Assembly: GCF_002412165.1 (NCBI RefSeq)
Contig: NZ_NXIA01000020.1
Location: forward strand, 1-52,566
DNA: 52,566 nucleotides
Direction: 5' to 3'
From: Curtobacterium sp. 'Ferrero'
GTDB lineage: Bacteria > Actinomycetota > Actinomycetes > Actinomycetales > Microbacteriaceae
The notes beneath the pieces were generated by a model, which was given only the letters and a program-made list of their open reading frames with translations, had not been told where the DNA came from and did no database searches. Below, piece after piece: positions 23,448-32,079 of this stretch; position 1 is the stretch's first letter; the number at the start of each line of letters is the position of its first letter. Both the position numbers and the translations under genes were made by a program.

Positions 23448-25112
23448 ATGACCGCCACGCTCGTCGCCAAGGGACTCTCCGGCGGGTACGCCGCACGCAC
23501 GCTCTTCGACTCCCTCGACCTGACGGTCGCACCCGGGGACGTCATCGGCGTCGTCGGGGTGAACGGCGCCGGGAAGTCGACCCTGCTGCGGCTGCTCGCC
23601 GGGGTCGACGAGCCGCTCGCCGGCAGCGTGTCTCTCGCACCGACCGACGCGTTCGTCGGCTTCCTGCCGCAGGAGCACGAACGCCTGCCCGGCGAGACGG
23701 TCGCCGCGTACATCGCCCGGCGGACGGGGTGTGCCGACGCGACCGCGACCATGGACGCCGCGGCCGCCGCGCTCGGAGCACCCGACGCAGGGGACGCCGC
23801 GGCGGACGCCTACTCGGCGGCGCTCGACCGGTGGCTCGCGGCGGGCGCGGCCGACCTCGACGACCGCATCCCGGTCGTGCTCGGCGAACTGGGCCTCGCC
23901 GTCGGCGCGGACGAGGACGGCGTGGGGCCGGAGTCGCTCATGACCGCGCTGTCCGGCGGTCAGGCCGCTCGCGTCGGCCTCGCCGCCCTGCTGCTGTCGC
24001 GGTTCGACATCGTGCTGCTCGACGAGCCCACGAACGACCTCGACCTGGACGGCCTCGACCGGCTCGAGGGGTTCGTCCGGGGGCTCCGCGGCGGTGTCGT
24101 GCTCGTCAGCCACGACCGCGAGTTCCTGGCGCGATCGGTGACCGCCGTCCTCGAGCTGGACCTCGCACAGTCCGCCAACCGCCTCTTCGGCGGGGGCTAC
24201 GACTCGTACCTGGAGGAACGCGAGATCGCCCGCCGGCACCGACGCGACGCGTACGAGGAGTTCGCCGCCACCAAGGCGGACCTCGTCTCCCGCGCCCGCA
24301 CACAGCGCGAGTGGTCGAGCCAGGGCGTGCGGAACGCGATGCGGAAGAACCCGGACAACGACAAGATCCGCCGTCGCGCGGCGTCCGAGTCGAGTGAGAA
24401 GCAGGCGCAGAAGGTCCGCCAGATGGAGTCCCGGATCGCCCGGCTGGAGGAGGTCGAGGAGCCCCGCAAGGAGTGGCAGCTCGAGTTCACGATCGGCAGC
24501 GCGCCGCGGTCCTCGGCGGTCGTCGCGACGCTGTCCGACGCGACCTTCGTGCAGGGCGACTTCACGCTCGGACCGGTCTCGCTGCAGGTCGACGGCGGTG
24601 ACCGGATCGGCATCACCGGTCCGAACGGGGCCGGCAAGTCGACGCTGCTCCGCGCGCTCCTCGGCAAGCAGGCTCCGACGACCGGCGGGGCGTCCCTCGG
24701 GTCCAGCGTCGCTGTCGGCGAGATCGACCAGGCACGGGCGGCCTTCACGGGCGATGCGCCGCTGGCTGCCGCGTTCGAGGCGGTGGTCCCCGAGTACACC
24801 ACGGCGGACGTCCGGACCCTGCTCGCGAAGTTCGGGTTGAAGGCGGACCACGTCGGACGTCCCGCGAGCGCGCTCTCACCCGGGGAGCGGACCCGTGCCG
24901 GCCTGGCGCTGCTGCAGGCCCGCGGGGTGAACGTCCTCGTGCTCGACGAGCCCACGAACCACCTCGACCTCGCCGCGATCGAGCAGTTGGAACAGGCGCT
25001 CGACTCCTACGACGGCACGCTCCTCCTCGTGACGCACGACCGACGCATGCTCGAGACCGTCCGCCTCGACCGTCACTGGCGGGTGGAGGGCGGCCGGGTC
25101 ACCGAACGCTGA
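23448..25112 (+). CDS. ABC-F family ATPase
   Basis: 554 residues with two ATP-binding domains and no membrane segments. First domain: Walker A GVNGAGKS (37-44), signature LSGGQAARVGLAALLLS, Walker B VLLDEPTNDLDL. Second domain: Walker A GPNGAGKS (about 391-398), signature LSPGERTRAGLALL, Walker B LVLDEPTNHLDL. Between them is a charged helical linker (KQAQKVRQMESRIARLEEVEE), the interdomain arm that contacts the ribosomal P-site tRNA. Family members act on ribosomes as translation factors or confer resistance to ribosome-targeting antibiotics; which applies here cannot be decided. ATG 23448 has no clear ribosome site. Confidence 0.92.
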   Translation: MTATLVAKGLSGGYAARTLFDSLDLTVAPGDVIGVVGVNGAGKSTLLRLLAGVDEPLAGSVSLAPTDAFVGFLPQEHERLPGETVAAYIARRTGCADATATMDAAAAALGAPDAGDAAADAYSAALDRWLAAGAADLDDRIPVVLGELGLAVGADEDGVGPESLMTALSGGQAARVGLAALLLSRFDIVLLDEPTNDLDLDGLDRLEGFVRGLRGGVVLVSHDREFLARSVTAVLELDLAQSANRLFGGGYDSYLEEREIARRHRRDAYEEFAATKADLVSRARTQREWSSQGVRNAMRKNPDNDKIRRRAASESSEKQAQKVRQMESRIARLEEVEEPRKEWQLEFTIGSAPRSSAVVATLSDATFVQGDFTLGPVSLQVDGGDRIGITGPNGAGKSTLLRALLGKQAPTTGGASLGSSVAVGEIDQARAAFTGDAPLAAAFEAVVPEYTTADVRTLLAKFGLKADHVGRPASALSPGERTRAGLALLQARGVNVLVLDEPTNHLDLAAIEQLEQALDSYDGTLLLVTHDRRMLETVRLDRHWRVEGGRVTER

Positions 25113-25154
25113 TCCGCTCGGTGTCCTGCTCGCCTCCGGCCGAACACGCAGACC

Positions 25155-25215
25155 GGATGGCAACGGATGGCAACACCGGGAGCTTCCTTGCGAGCGGAGA
25201 CCGCTCCCTCAAGGA
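25155..25215 (+). promoter_or_regulatory. tandem repeat and hairpin upstream of the GH43 gene
   Basis: GGATGGCAAC occurs twice in tandem (25155-25174). A hairpin follows (25185-25215) with paired GAGCGG/CCGCTC around AGA and outer TCCTTG/CAAGGA arms. Confidence 0.45.
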
Positions 25216-25283
25216 TGTTGACGTTGCCACGGCCGACGACGGCCGATCAGGGGGCAACGTCCGAAGCAGGAGGGAGCGGATCG

Positions 25284-27269
25284 ATGGGGATTCGCAACGA
25301 CACCGCCGGGACTCCCGGCACCAGCACGCGACGATGGCGGACACTCGTGGCGATCGGGATCGCCGCCGTGCTCGCGGCCACCGGGCTCGCGACCACCGGG
25401 GTGGCGGCCGCACCGGCTTCCGCCGCGACGACGTACAGCTCGTTCCGGCCGGGTGAGCAGTGGCTCGACGACACCGGCGAGCCGATCCAGGGCCACGGCG
25501 GCCAGGTCGTCACCGCGACCGACACGGACGGCAGGACCGTCTACTACTGGTACGGCGAGGACCGGGTGAACGGGTACAGCGACACCCGCGGCGTCCACGT
25601 GTACTCGTCGTACGACCTGTACAACTGGGAGGACGACGGCCTGGCGCTCCGGACGATGACGAGTCGCTCGGACTTCGACGATCCGTACTTCGCCGCGCTC
25701 TACGGAGGCTACGACCAGGCGCAGCGGGACGCCGTGTACCGGGACCTCGGCGTGACGGCTCCGAGCACGACCCGTCCGGGCGCGATCCTCGAACGGCCCA
25801 AGGTGATCCACAACGCGAAGACCGGCAAGTGGGTCATGTGGGTGCACGCCGACGGGCCGACGGACACCTCGGACGCGCAGTACGCGAAGGCGCAGGCCGG
25901 CGTGGCCGTGTCCGACTCACCGACCGGGCCGTTCCGCTACATTGACTCGTACCGGCTCGACCGGGTACCCGCGGACGATCCGTCGAACCACCAGCCGGAC
26001 TCCCCCGGGATGGCGCGGGACATGAACCTCTTCGTGGACGACGACGGCACGGCCTACATCGTCTACGCGAGCGAGGAGAACCTCACGCTCTACATCTCGA
26101 AGCTCGACGCCGACTACACCAACCTGTCGGCGGACCCGTCGAAGGCCGTCGAGGGCGTCGACTTCCGGCGGCCGCAGCCCTGGATCGGCGGGCAGCGCGA
26201 GGCACCGGCGCTCACGAAGGTCGGGGGCACCTACTACCTCGTCACCTCGGGCGCGACGGGCTGGGCGCCGAACGCGGCCGCGTACGCCACGGCGACGGAC
26301 ATCCTCGGCACGTGGACGGCCCACGGCAACCCGGCGACCGGCACCGACTCCGGCACGACCTGCGACTCCCAGAGTACCTCGCTCCTGAACCTCGGCGACG
26401 GACGCGTGGTGTACATCGGTGACCGCTGGAACAACGCCGACGACCTGCGCACCGCCCCGAGTGTGTGGTTGCCGGTGCGGTTCGGCGAGGGCGGCTCGAT
26501 GACGTTCTCGTGCGACACCGGCGAGTGGACCCTCGCAGACCTGCGGACGTACCAGCCGTGGACGGTGACGACCGCGGTGCCCGGCCAGGTCACGCTCGGC
26601 GACTCCGGAGCGCTCCCGAAGCGCGTGAGCGTCCGCGAGGGCGGCACCGCCCGCACGCACCGGGTCTCCTGGGCCGACGCACCGCTGCGCACCGCGGGTG
26701 AACAGACCGTCACCGGCACGCTCGACGACGGGCGCACGTTCACCCGGGACGTCACGGTGTTGCCGAAGCACCTGGCGTACTTCGTGGACGCCGGCGGACA
26801 GGGCACGGCGGACCACACCGCCGACCTGGCGTTCCTCCACCGCCGGGGCGACCGGCTCCTGAACAGCACCGCGGACCAGCGCTTCGGCGTCGACCCGCGG
26901 ACCGGCACGCACTGGGGGTACTTCGGCACCACCGGCGGGGTCTCGGGGACGAGCGGCGGCAGCATCACGACCACCGTCCGGTGGCAGGCCGACGCCACCG
27001 ACCTCGAGTACGCACTCGGCGGCCTCCGGCACGGTCGCTACCGGGTCGACGTCGGGTTCTGGGACCCGTGGACGAAGAGCGCCCCCGGACGCGCGGCGGC
27101 CGTGTCGCTCGACGGTCGGACGATCGCGACGGACCAGCCCATCGACGGCACCTACCGGACCCTGTCGGCGACGACACAGGTCGGGAAGGACGGCATCACC
27201 GACCTGCGCATCTCGCCGAGCACGAAGTACGGGATCCAGGTGAGCTGGATCATGGTGTCCAAGGCCTGA
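25284..27269 (+). CDS. secreted GH43-like glycoside hydrolase with C-terminal Ig-like and carbohydrate-binding-like domains
   Basis: 661 residues. A signal peptide runs to about AAPASAA (residue 48). The five-bladed propeller region (about 50-400) has repeated short motifs such as YYWYGEDRVNGY, ILERPKVIHNAKTGKWVMW, MARDMNLFVDDDGTAYIVY and REAPALTKVGGTYYLVTSG, typical of GH43 beta-galactosidase/arabinofuranosidase-like enzymes. An Ig-like region follows (TLGDSGALPKRVSVREGG...TVTGTLDDGRTF), then a galactose/malectin-like module (YRVDVGFWDPW). Likely role: hydrolysis of plant or microbial polysaccharide outside the cell. A strong AGGAGGGA ribosome site precedes the ATG. Confidence 0.88.
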   Translation: MGIRNDTAGTPGTSTRRWRTLVAIGIAAVLAATGLATTGVAAAPASAATTYSSFRPGEQWLDDTGEPIQGHGGQVVTATDTDGRTVYYWYGEDRVNGYSDTRGVHVYSSYDLYNWEDDGLALRTMTSRSDFDDPYFAALYGGYDQAQRDAVYRDLGVTAPSTTRPGAILERPKVIHNAKTGKWVMWVHADGPTDTSDAQYAKAQAGVAVSDSPTGPFRYIDSYRLDRVPADDPSNHQPDSPGMARDMNLFVDDDGTAYIVYASEENLTLYISKLDADYTNLSADPSKAVEGVDFRRPQPWIGGQREAPALTKVGGTYYLVTSGATGWAPNAAAYATATDILGTWTAHGNPATGTDSGTTCDSQSTSLLNLGDGRVVYIGDRWNNADDLRTAPSVWLPVRFGEGGSMTFSCDTGEWTLADLRTYQPWTVTTAVPGQVTLGDSGALPKRVSVREGGTARTHRVSWADAPLRTAGEQTVTGTLDDGRTFTRDVTVLPKHLAYFVDAGGQGTADHTADLAFLHRRGDRLLNSTADQRFGVDPRTGTHWGYFGTTGGVSGTSGGSITTTVRWQADATDLEYALGGLRHGRYRVDVGFWDPWTKSAPGRAAAVSLDGRTIATDQPIDGTYRTLSATTQVGKDGITDLRISPSTKYGIQVSWIMVSKA

Positions 27270-27297
27270 CCAGGGCTGCCAGCCGTTCACGCACCGT

Positions 27298-27333
27298 GGG
27301 CGCGCCCCGACCACTGGGGGTCGGGACGCGCCC
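27298..27333. terminator. strong hairpin after the GH43 gene
   Basis: Arms of about 15 nt (GGGCGCGCCCCGACC and its near-complement) with a short loop, directly after the stop and without a T-tract. Confidence 0.65.
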
Positions 27334-27401
27334 ACCACGGGACGTGCCCACCACGGGACGCGCCTCCACCACGGGACGTGCCTCCACCACGGGACGCGCC
27401 C
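27332..27401. repeat. four tandem copies of a CCACCACGGGACG repeat
   Basis: CCACCACGGGACGYGCC repeats four times with 16-18 bp period in the gap between the convergent GH43 and gntK genes. Confidence 0.8.
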
Positions 27402-27421
27402 GCTCCCCGGCGCCCGACCAC

Positions 27422-27943
27422 TCAGTGCACGGTGATCCCGAGTCGCCCCACGACGTCCGCGACCTGCTCGTCCGGGCTCCCCGCGGCCGCGACGGTCAGG
27501 TGCGCCTCGTCGTCCTGCGGCGGCTCGAGCGTCGCCAGCTGCGACGCCAGCAACGACGTCGGCATGAAGTGCCCGGCGCGACCGGCCATCCGCTCCGCGA
27601 TCAGGGTGTCGTCACCCGTGACGTGCACGAACACGACACCCGGTGCCCGGAGCACGTCGCGGTAGGACCGTTTGAGCGCCGAACAGGTCACCACGCCGGG
27701 CGCGCCCGCATCGAGGTGCGACCGGATCCACTCCGCGACGACGTCGAGCCACGGCCACCGGTCCGCGTCCGTCAGCGCGGTGCCGGCCTCCATCTTGGCG
27801 ACGTTGGCGGGCGGGTGCATCGCGTCGCCCTCCGCGAACTCCCACCCGAGCCGTTCGGCGACGCTCGCGGCCAGGGTCGACTTGCCGGAGCCGGAGACCC
27901 CCATCACGACCAGGACACGGGCGCCGCTCGTCCCGTCGCTCAC
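27422..27943 (-). CDS. gntK: gluconokinase
   Basis: 173 residues. Phosphorylates D-gluconate to 6-phosphogluconate. P-loop GVSGSGKST (about 15-23), FAEGDAMHPPANVAKMEAGTALTDADRWPWLD and VVTCSALKRSYRDVLR are diagnostic for GntK. GTG 27943 overlaps the stop of gntP (GTGA), so both are one operon: uptake followed by phosphorylation. Confidence 0.95.
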   Translation of the reverse strand: MSDGTSGARVLVVMGVSGSGKSTLAASVAERLGWEFAEGDAMHPPANVAKMEAGTALTDADRWPWLDVVAEWIRSHLDAGAPGVVTCSALKRSYRDVLRAPGVVFVHVTGDDTLIAERMAGRAGHFMPTSLLASQLATLEPPQDDEAHLTVAAAGSPDEQVADVVGRLGITVH

Positions 27944-29463
27944 CGGACGAACACCCCGGCGAGCAGGACGCCGAGCAGGCCGAACACGGAGATCAGGCAC
28001 TCGAGCACCGTCCACGTCTTGAACGTCTGGCCCACGGTGGTGTTCAGGTACCCCTTCACCAGCCAGAACCCGGCGTCGTTCACGTGCGACAGGAACACCG
28101 AGCCGGCACCGATCGCGAGCACGAGCAGCGAGGTCATCGGCGACGACAGGTCGTGTGCGATGGGCGCCATGATGCCCGCGGCGGTCACGGTCGCGACGGT
28201 CGCCGAACCGGTGGCGACGCGGACGAGCGCCGACACCACCCACGCGACGAGCAGCACCGACACGCCGGACTCCTGCACGGCGTCCGCGATCACCCCGCCG
28301 ATGCCGGTGTCGATGAGGACCTGCTTGAACCCGCCGCCGGCACCGACGATGAGCAGCACGCCGGCGACCGGCGGGAGCGCGCTCTCGAGGGACTTCGAGA
28401 CCGCCGACCGGTCCATGCCGCCGCCGAGCGCGAAGAACACGATGGCGTAGAGCGCGGCGATGCCGATCGCGATCATCGGGGTGCCGAGGAAGTCGAGCAC
28501 GCCGACCCACGTGCCGGAGGCGTCCGGTGCGGTGGCCTCGCGGACGGCCTGGGCGAGCATGAGGACGACCGGCAGGAGGATGCCCACCACCGCCACGGTG
28601 AAGGACGGGCTGCGCGGCTCGCTGATGACGCGGGTGAAGTCGCTCTTGCCGTTCGGCAGGGAGGCCGTGTCCTGCGTGGCGGGGCCGCGCCGCGCCTCCC
28701 GTCCGGCGGATGCCGGGTCGTCGGAACCGTGCGCCGACCCGCGCGAGCCGAAGATGTCGGGTGCCGGGATGTCGACCCACCGCGCCGCGAAGGACGCGAA
28801 GACCGGGCCGGACAGGATGATCACCGGGATGGCGAGCACGATGCCGAAGGCGAGGGTCGTGCCGAGGTTCGCGCCCACCGTCGCGATGGCGACCAGGGGC
28901 CCGGGGTGCGGCGGCACGAAGGCGTGCATGGTCGACAGGCCCACGAGCGCGGGCACGGCGATCTTCATGATCGGCACGGAACTGCGCTTCGCCACCAGCA
29001 CGATGATCGGGATGAGCAGGACGAGACCGACCTCGAAGAACATCGGCAGGCCGATGAGCGCGCCGATCAGGGCCAGCGTCCAGGGCAAGGCCGCCGCGGA
29101 CGACCGGCGGACGAGCGTGTCCACGACCCGGTCGGCCGCTCCGGAGTCGACGAGCATCTTGCCGAACATCGACCCCAGGCCGACGAGGATCCCGACGCTC
29201 GTCATGGTCGCGCCGAAGCCGTTGCCGAAGCTCGTGACCGCCTTGTCCGGCGCGAGTCCCGCGCCGATCCCGACCCCGAGCGCGCCGATCGTCAACGCGA
29301 TGAACGGGTGCACCTTGAGCCAGGTGATGAGCCCGATGATGACGACGACGCCGATGAGCGCCGCGACGACGAGCTGCACGACGGGACCCGACGGGTCGAC
29401 CGTCGAGGTCCCACCACCCCCTGCCGCGAGGACGGTCGAGTGGACCGGGAGAGCGTGAGGCAT
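27940..29463 (-). CDS. gntP: gluconate:H+ symporter (GntP family)
   Basis: 507 residues with about twelve helices. STMHAFVPPHPGPLVAIATVGANLG, the GFGATMTSVGILVGLGSMFG segment and LFLSHVNDAGFWLVKGYLNT-like C-terminal text are typical of GntP transporters. A long central loop (about residues 240-270) encodes AGREARRG from a DNA stretch that matches one arm of the hairpin family seen at four intergenic sites, which suggests an inserted repeat. ATG 29463 has an AGGAAGGGG ribosome site. Regulation: a palindrome at 29543-29562 lies between it and the GntR gene. Confidence 0.95.
   Translation of the reverse strand: MPHALPVHSTVLAAGGGGTSTVDPSGPVVQLVVAALIGVVVIIGLITWLKVHPFIALTIGALGVGIGAGLAPDKAVTSFGNGFGATMTSVGILVGLGSMFGKMLVDSGAADRVVDTLVRRSSAAALPWTLALIGALIGLPMFFEVGLVLLIPIIVLVAKRSSVPIMKIAVPALVGLSTMHAFVPPHPGPLVAIATVGANLGTTLAFGIVLAIPVIILSGPVFASFAARWVDIPAPDIFGSRGSAHGSDDPASAGREARRGPATQDTASLPNGKSDFTRVISEPRSPSFTVAVVGILLPVVLMLAQAVREATAPDASGTWVGVLDFLGTPMIAIGIAALYAIVFFALGGGMDRSAVSKSLESALPPVAGVLLIVGAGGGFKQVLIDTGIGGVIADAVQESGVSVLLVAWVVSALVRVATGSATVATVTAAGIMAPIAHDLSSPMTSLLVLAIGAGSVFLSHVNDAGFWLVKGYLNTTVGQTFKTWTVLECLISVFGLLGVLLAGVFVR
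28687..28707. repeat. half-copy of the GGACGGGAGGC hairpin family inside gntP
   Basis: CCGCGCCTCCCGTCC (plus strand) is one arm of the hairpin at 22489, 45531 and 50844. Here it is in frame within a cytoplasmic loop of GntP. Confidence 0.55.
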
Positions 29464-29542
29464 CTGGGCCCCTTCCTGGAACCGCAGCTGCGCGGCTCCG
29501 TCGCCTTCGTTCGTCGGTCTGGTGCCGCAGCACCGACCTGAA

Positions 29543-29562
29543 TAATCTGATTAATCAGACTA
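29543..29562. promoter_or_regulatory. GntR-type operator of the gluconate operon
   Basis: A 20-nt inverted repeat with one mismatch and perfect core TCTGATTAATCAGA (29546-29559), AT-rich in a GC-rich genome, between divergent gntP and the GntR regulator. FadR-subfamily regulators bind such palindromes. Confidence 0.65.
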
Positions 29563-29663
29563 CATCACGTCGTGCCGCGTGCCGAGCACCCTGCGGCGCA
29601 GTCTGCCGCTTCGATGGACCTCGCGTCACGGCGACCGCGTGACCCGTACTGCATGGAGGAACG

Positions 29664-30362
29664 ATGCCGACCCCGCGAGGACTGCACGCCCAGGTGCTCG
29701 AGACGCTCGGGCAGCGCATCGTCGACGGCGAGCTCGCCGCCGGCGCCGTCGTCCGGCCCGAGCACGTCGCGGACGAGTTCGGCGTGTCCCGCTCGGTGGT
29801 GCGCGAGGCCCTGCGGGTCCTGCAGTCGCTCGGGCTGGTCGAGCCCCGGCAGCGGGTCGGCACGCAAGTGCTCGGTGCCGCCTCGTGGGAGCTGCTCGCC
29901 CCGACCGTCATCCGGTGGCGCGGTGCCTCCCCCGCCTACTTCACCCAGCAGCGGGAGCTCCTCGAACTGCGGCTCGGCGTCGAGCCCGTCGCGGCGACGC
30001 TGGCCGCCGGCGCCGCGGATGCGTCCACCGTGCTCGACGCGGCGACCGACATGCTCGACGCCTGCGCGCGGGAGGACAGCCGCGCCTACCTGGAGGCCGA
30101 CGTCCGCTTCCACCGCGGGCTCCTCACCGCGTCCGGGAACGCCGTGTTCGCGCACTTCGCCGGGACCGTCGAGGCGCTGCTGCGGACCCGGACGTCCGAA
30201 GCGCGCGACACCATCACCGAGTGGACGCGGGACGCCGCGGAACGGCACGCCGAGGTCGGGCGGCTGCTCGTCACCGGGGACGGCGCGGGCGCGGGCGCGG
30301 CAGCGCGCGAGCTGCTGCGGGTGACGCGGGAGGAGTTCGTCGCGGAGGCGCCGACCACCTGA
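29664..30362 (+). CDS. GntR/FadR-family transcriptional regulator
   Basis: 232 residues. N-terminal winged helix: VLETLGQRIVDGELAAG and VADEFGVSRSVVREALRVLQSLGLVEPRQRVGT (about 10-65). The C-terminal FCD domain carries FHRGLLTASGN and other metal/ligand residues (ERHAEVGRLL). It is divergent from gntP-gntK and so the likely gluconate-responsive repressor. A GGAGG ribosome site lies 7 nt before ATG 29664. Confidence 0.92.
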   Translation: MPTPRGLHAQVLETLGQRIVDGELAAGAVVRPEHVADEFGVSRSVVREALRVLQSLGLVEPRQRVGTQVLGAASWELLAPTVIRWRGASPAYFTQQRELLELRLGVEPVAATLAAGAADASTVLDAATDMLDACAREDSRAYLEADVRFHRGLLTASGNAVFAHFAGTVEALLRTRTSEARDTITEWTRDAAERHAEVGRLLVTGDGAGAGAAARELLRVTREEFVAEAPTT

Positions 30363-30366
30363 CGGA

Positions 30367-30402
30367 CGGGAGGCACGGTGCGGGTCCGCCCCGTGCCTCC
30401 CG
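30367..30402. terminator. GGGAGGCACGG-family hairpin
   Basis: CGGGAGGCACGG (30367-30378) and CCGTGCCTCCCG (30391-30402) form a perfect 12-bp stem just after the GntR stop. Another stem, CCGACA/TGTCGG, follows. Confidence 0.7.
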
Positions 30403-30461
30403 ACAGGCGGTGTCGGCGTCGTGCCGGTCCGCCAGCTGCGCGCGGTGCGCGTCGGGCTGCG

Positions 30462-31076
30462 TCAGCGCGTGTCGCGGGCGCGGGCGAACAGGCGCGGTCC
30501 CCGCAGGCGGAGCCGCATCGTGACCGTGCCGAGCCAACGGTCGTACTTGAAGCCGACCTTGCCCATCCGGCCGACCTCCTCGAAGCCGAGTCGCTCGTGC
30601 AGGCGGATCGACGCCTCGGCCTGGCGGTCGGCGATGACCGCGATGACCTCGCGCACGCCGGCTGCCCGGCACTCGTCGAGGAGCGCCTCCATGAGCGCTC
30701 GTCCGAGTCCCTTCCCGCCGGCTGCCGCGCCGAGGTAGATCGAGTCCTCGACGACGTGGTTCGAGCGGTCGCGCGGGTTCCACGGGTCGACGAGGGCGTA
30801 CCCGAGCACCTGACCGGACGGGTTCTCGGCGACCAGGAACGGCAACCCCCGGCGACGGACCTCGTCGTACCGTCGCTTCCACGCCGCGAAGGTGAACGCC
30901 GACGGGTCGAACGTGACCGAGGAGTTCCGGACGTAGTGCGTGTGGATCTCGCGGACGTCGGGCAGGTCGGTGGGTTCGGCCGCGCGGATCGTGTAGGCGA
31001 ACGCGGCTTCCTGCGGGACGGGGGCGCGCAGGTGACGCGGGAGCACCCGTCGTCGCTGGTATTCCTCCTCGAGCAC
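30462..31076 (-). CDS. phosphinothricin/methionine sulfoximine-type N-acetyltransferase (GNAT)
   Basis: 204 residues. NSSVTFDPSAFT, HVVEDSIYLGAAAGGKGLGRALMEALLDECRAAG and IADRQAEASIRLHERLGFEEVGRMGKVGFKYDRWLGTVTM match the PAT/MddA family, which acetylates phosphinothricin, methionine sulfone or sulfoximine. The N-terminal 27 residues are extra. GTG 31076 is 6 nt after TAGGCT. Confidence 0.88.
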   Translation of the reverse strand: MLEEEYQRRRVLPRHLRAPVPQEAAFAYTIRAAEPTDLPDVREIHTHYVRNSSVTFDPSAFTFAAWKRRYDEVRRRGLPFLVAENPSGQVLGYALVDPWNPRDRSNHVVEDSIYLGAAAGGKGLGRALMEALLDECRAAGVREVIAVIADRQAEASIRLHERLGFEEVGRMGKVGFKYDRWLGTVTMRLRLRGPRLFARARDTR

Positions 31077-31088
31077 GGGTCGAGCCTA
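31077..31088 (-). promoter_or_regulatory. TAGGCT -10 box, leaderless start
   Basis: TAGGCT (minus, 31088-31083) lies 6 nt before GTG 31076, the same box and spacing as the amidase gene. Confidence 0.55.
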
Positions 31089-31143
31089 CGGGTCGGAGCA
31101 CCGACGATGCCGGTTCCGTGCGGCTCGGCGTGTGGGGGCGGCT

Positions 31144-31215
31144 GGGGCGCGGTGCGGATGGGGCGCGGTGCGGATGGGGCGCGGTGCGGATGGGGCGCGG
31201 TGCGGATGGGGCGCG
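31144..31215. repeat. 16-bp tandem repeat, 4.5 copies
   Basis: GGGGCGCGGTGCGGAT repeats exactly at 31144, 31160, 31176 and 31192, with half a copy at 31208. The 317-bp gap between ung and the acetyltransferase (31077-31393) contains no gene, only this and the two repeats below. Confidence 0.95.
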
Positions 31216-31263
31216 AAAGCGACAGATGCCCGCCGGCGGCCCGCACGCATCTGTCGCTTCCGC
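31214..31263. repeat. hairpin with GCGAAAGCGACAG arm
   Basis: GCGAAAGCGACAGATGC and its near-complement (one mismatch in 17) flank a GC-rich loop. The same left arm, GCGAAAGCGACAGAT, occurs twice at 50992 and 51155. Confidence 0.75.
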
Positions 31264-31372
31264 GGCACACACGGCGGACGAGCGCGCGCGTCTGTCGCTT
31301 CCGCGGCACACACGGCGGACGAGCACGCGCGTCTGTCGCTTCCGCGGCACACACGGCGGACGGGCGCGCGCA
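31250..31372. repeat. 41-bp tandem repeat, three copies
   Basis: Units beginning TCTGTCGCTTCCGCGGCA start at 31250, 31291 and 31332 (period 41). There are no unique spacers, so it is not a CRISPR array. Confidence 0.9.
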
Positions 31373-31393
31373 TCGGTCCGGCGCGCGCAGCGG

Positions 31394-32074
31394 TCAGGCG
31401 GGCAGGGACCAGTCGACCGGCTCGGCCCCCTGCGCCACGAGCAGCTCGTCGACCTGTGAGAACGGACGGCTGCCGAAGAAGCCGCGGCGGGCGCTCAGCG
31501 GGGAGGGGTGGGCGGATGCGACGACCGGCGTGTCCCCGAGCAGCGGCCGGACGGTCGCGGCCTGGGCGCCCCAGAGCACCGCGACGAGCGGACGGCCCCG
31601 GGCGACGAGGGCCCGGACGGCCTGGTCGGTGACGGCCTCCCACCCCTTGCCACGGTGGCTCCCGGCGTCACCGGCGCGCACCGTGAGCACCCGGTTGAGC
31701 AGCAGCACGCCGCGGGAGGACCAGGCGCGGAGGTCGCCGTGCGCCGGCGGTTCGACGCCGAGGTCGTCACGGAGCTCGGTGTAGATGTTCGCGAGGCTCC
31801 GCGGCACCGGCCGGACCCCGGGGTCGACCGCGAACGACAGGCCGATCGGGTGACCGGGCGTCGGGTACGGGTCCTGCCCGAGCACGAGGACCCGGACGTC
31901 GTCGAACGGGTCACGGAACGCACGGAGCACGTCGGCACCGGCGGGCAGGTACGGCCGCCCCGCCGCGACCTCGGCACGCAACCAGGCGCCCATCCGGTGG
32001 ACGTCGTCCTCGACGGGGGCGAGCGCGCGGGCCCACCCGGGGTCGACGAGCTCGGCGAGGGGCCTCGGTTCCAC
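31394..32074 (-). CDS. ung: uracil-DNA glycosylase, family 1
   Basis: 226 residues. Removes uracil from DNA in base excision repair. GQDPYP with catalytic Asp68, LLLNRVLTV, and the minor-groove loop [11 protein letters not shown] with His189 define family 1. GTG 32074 follows the stop of the upstream peptidase by 5 nt with no ribosome site, so coupled translation is likely. Confidence 0.95.
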   Translation of the reverse strand: MEPRPLAELVDPGWARALAPVEDDVHRMGAWLRAEVAAGRPYLPAGADVLRAFRDPFDDVRVLVLGQDPYPTPGHPIGLSFAVDPGVRPVPRSLANIYTELRDDLGVEPPAHGDLRAWSSRGVLLLNRVLTVRAGDAGSHRGKGWEAVTDQAVRALVARGRPLVAVLWGAQAATVRPLLGDTPVVASAHPSPLSARRGFFGSRPFSQVDELLVAQGAEPVDWSLPA

Positions 32075-32079
32075 GGGGC

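Noticed and set aside
31250..31372. Three direct repeats resembling a CRISPR array
   Set aside because: The 41-bp units are contiguous, with no unique spacers, and no cas genes are in the window.
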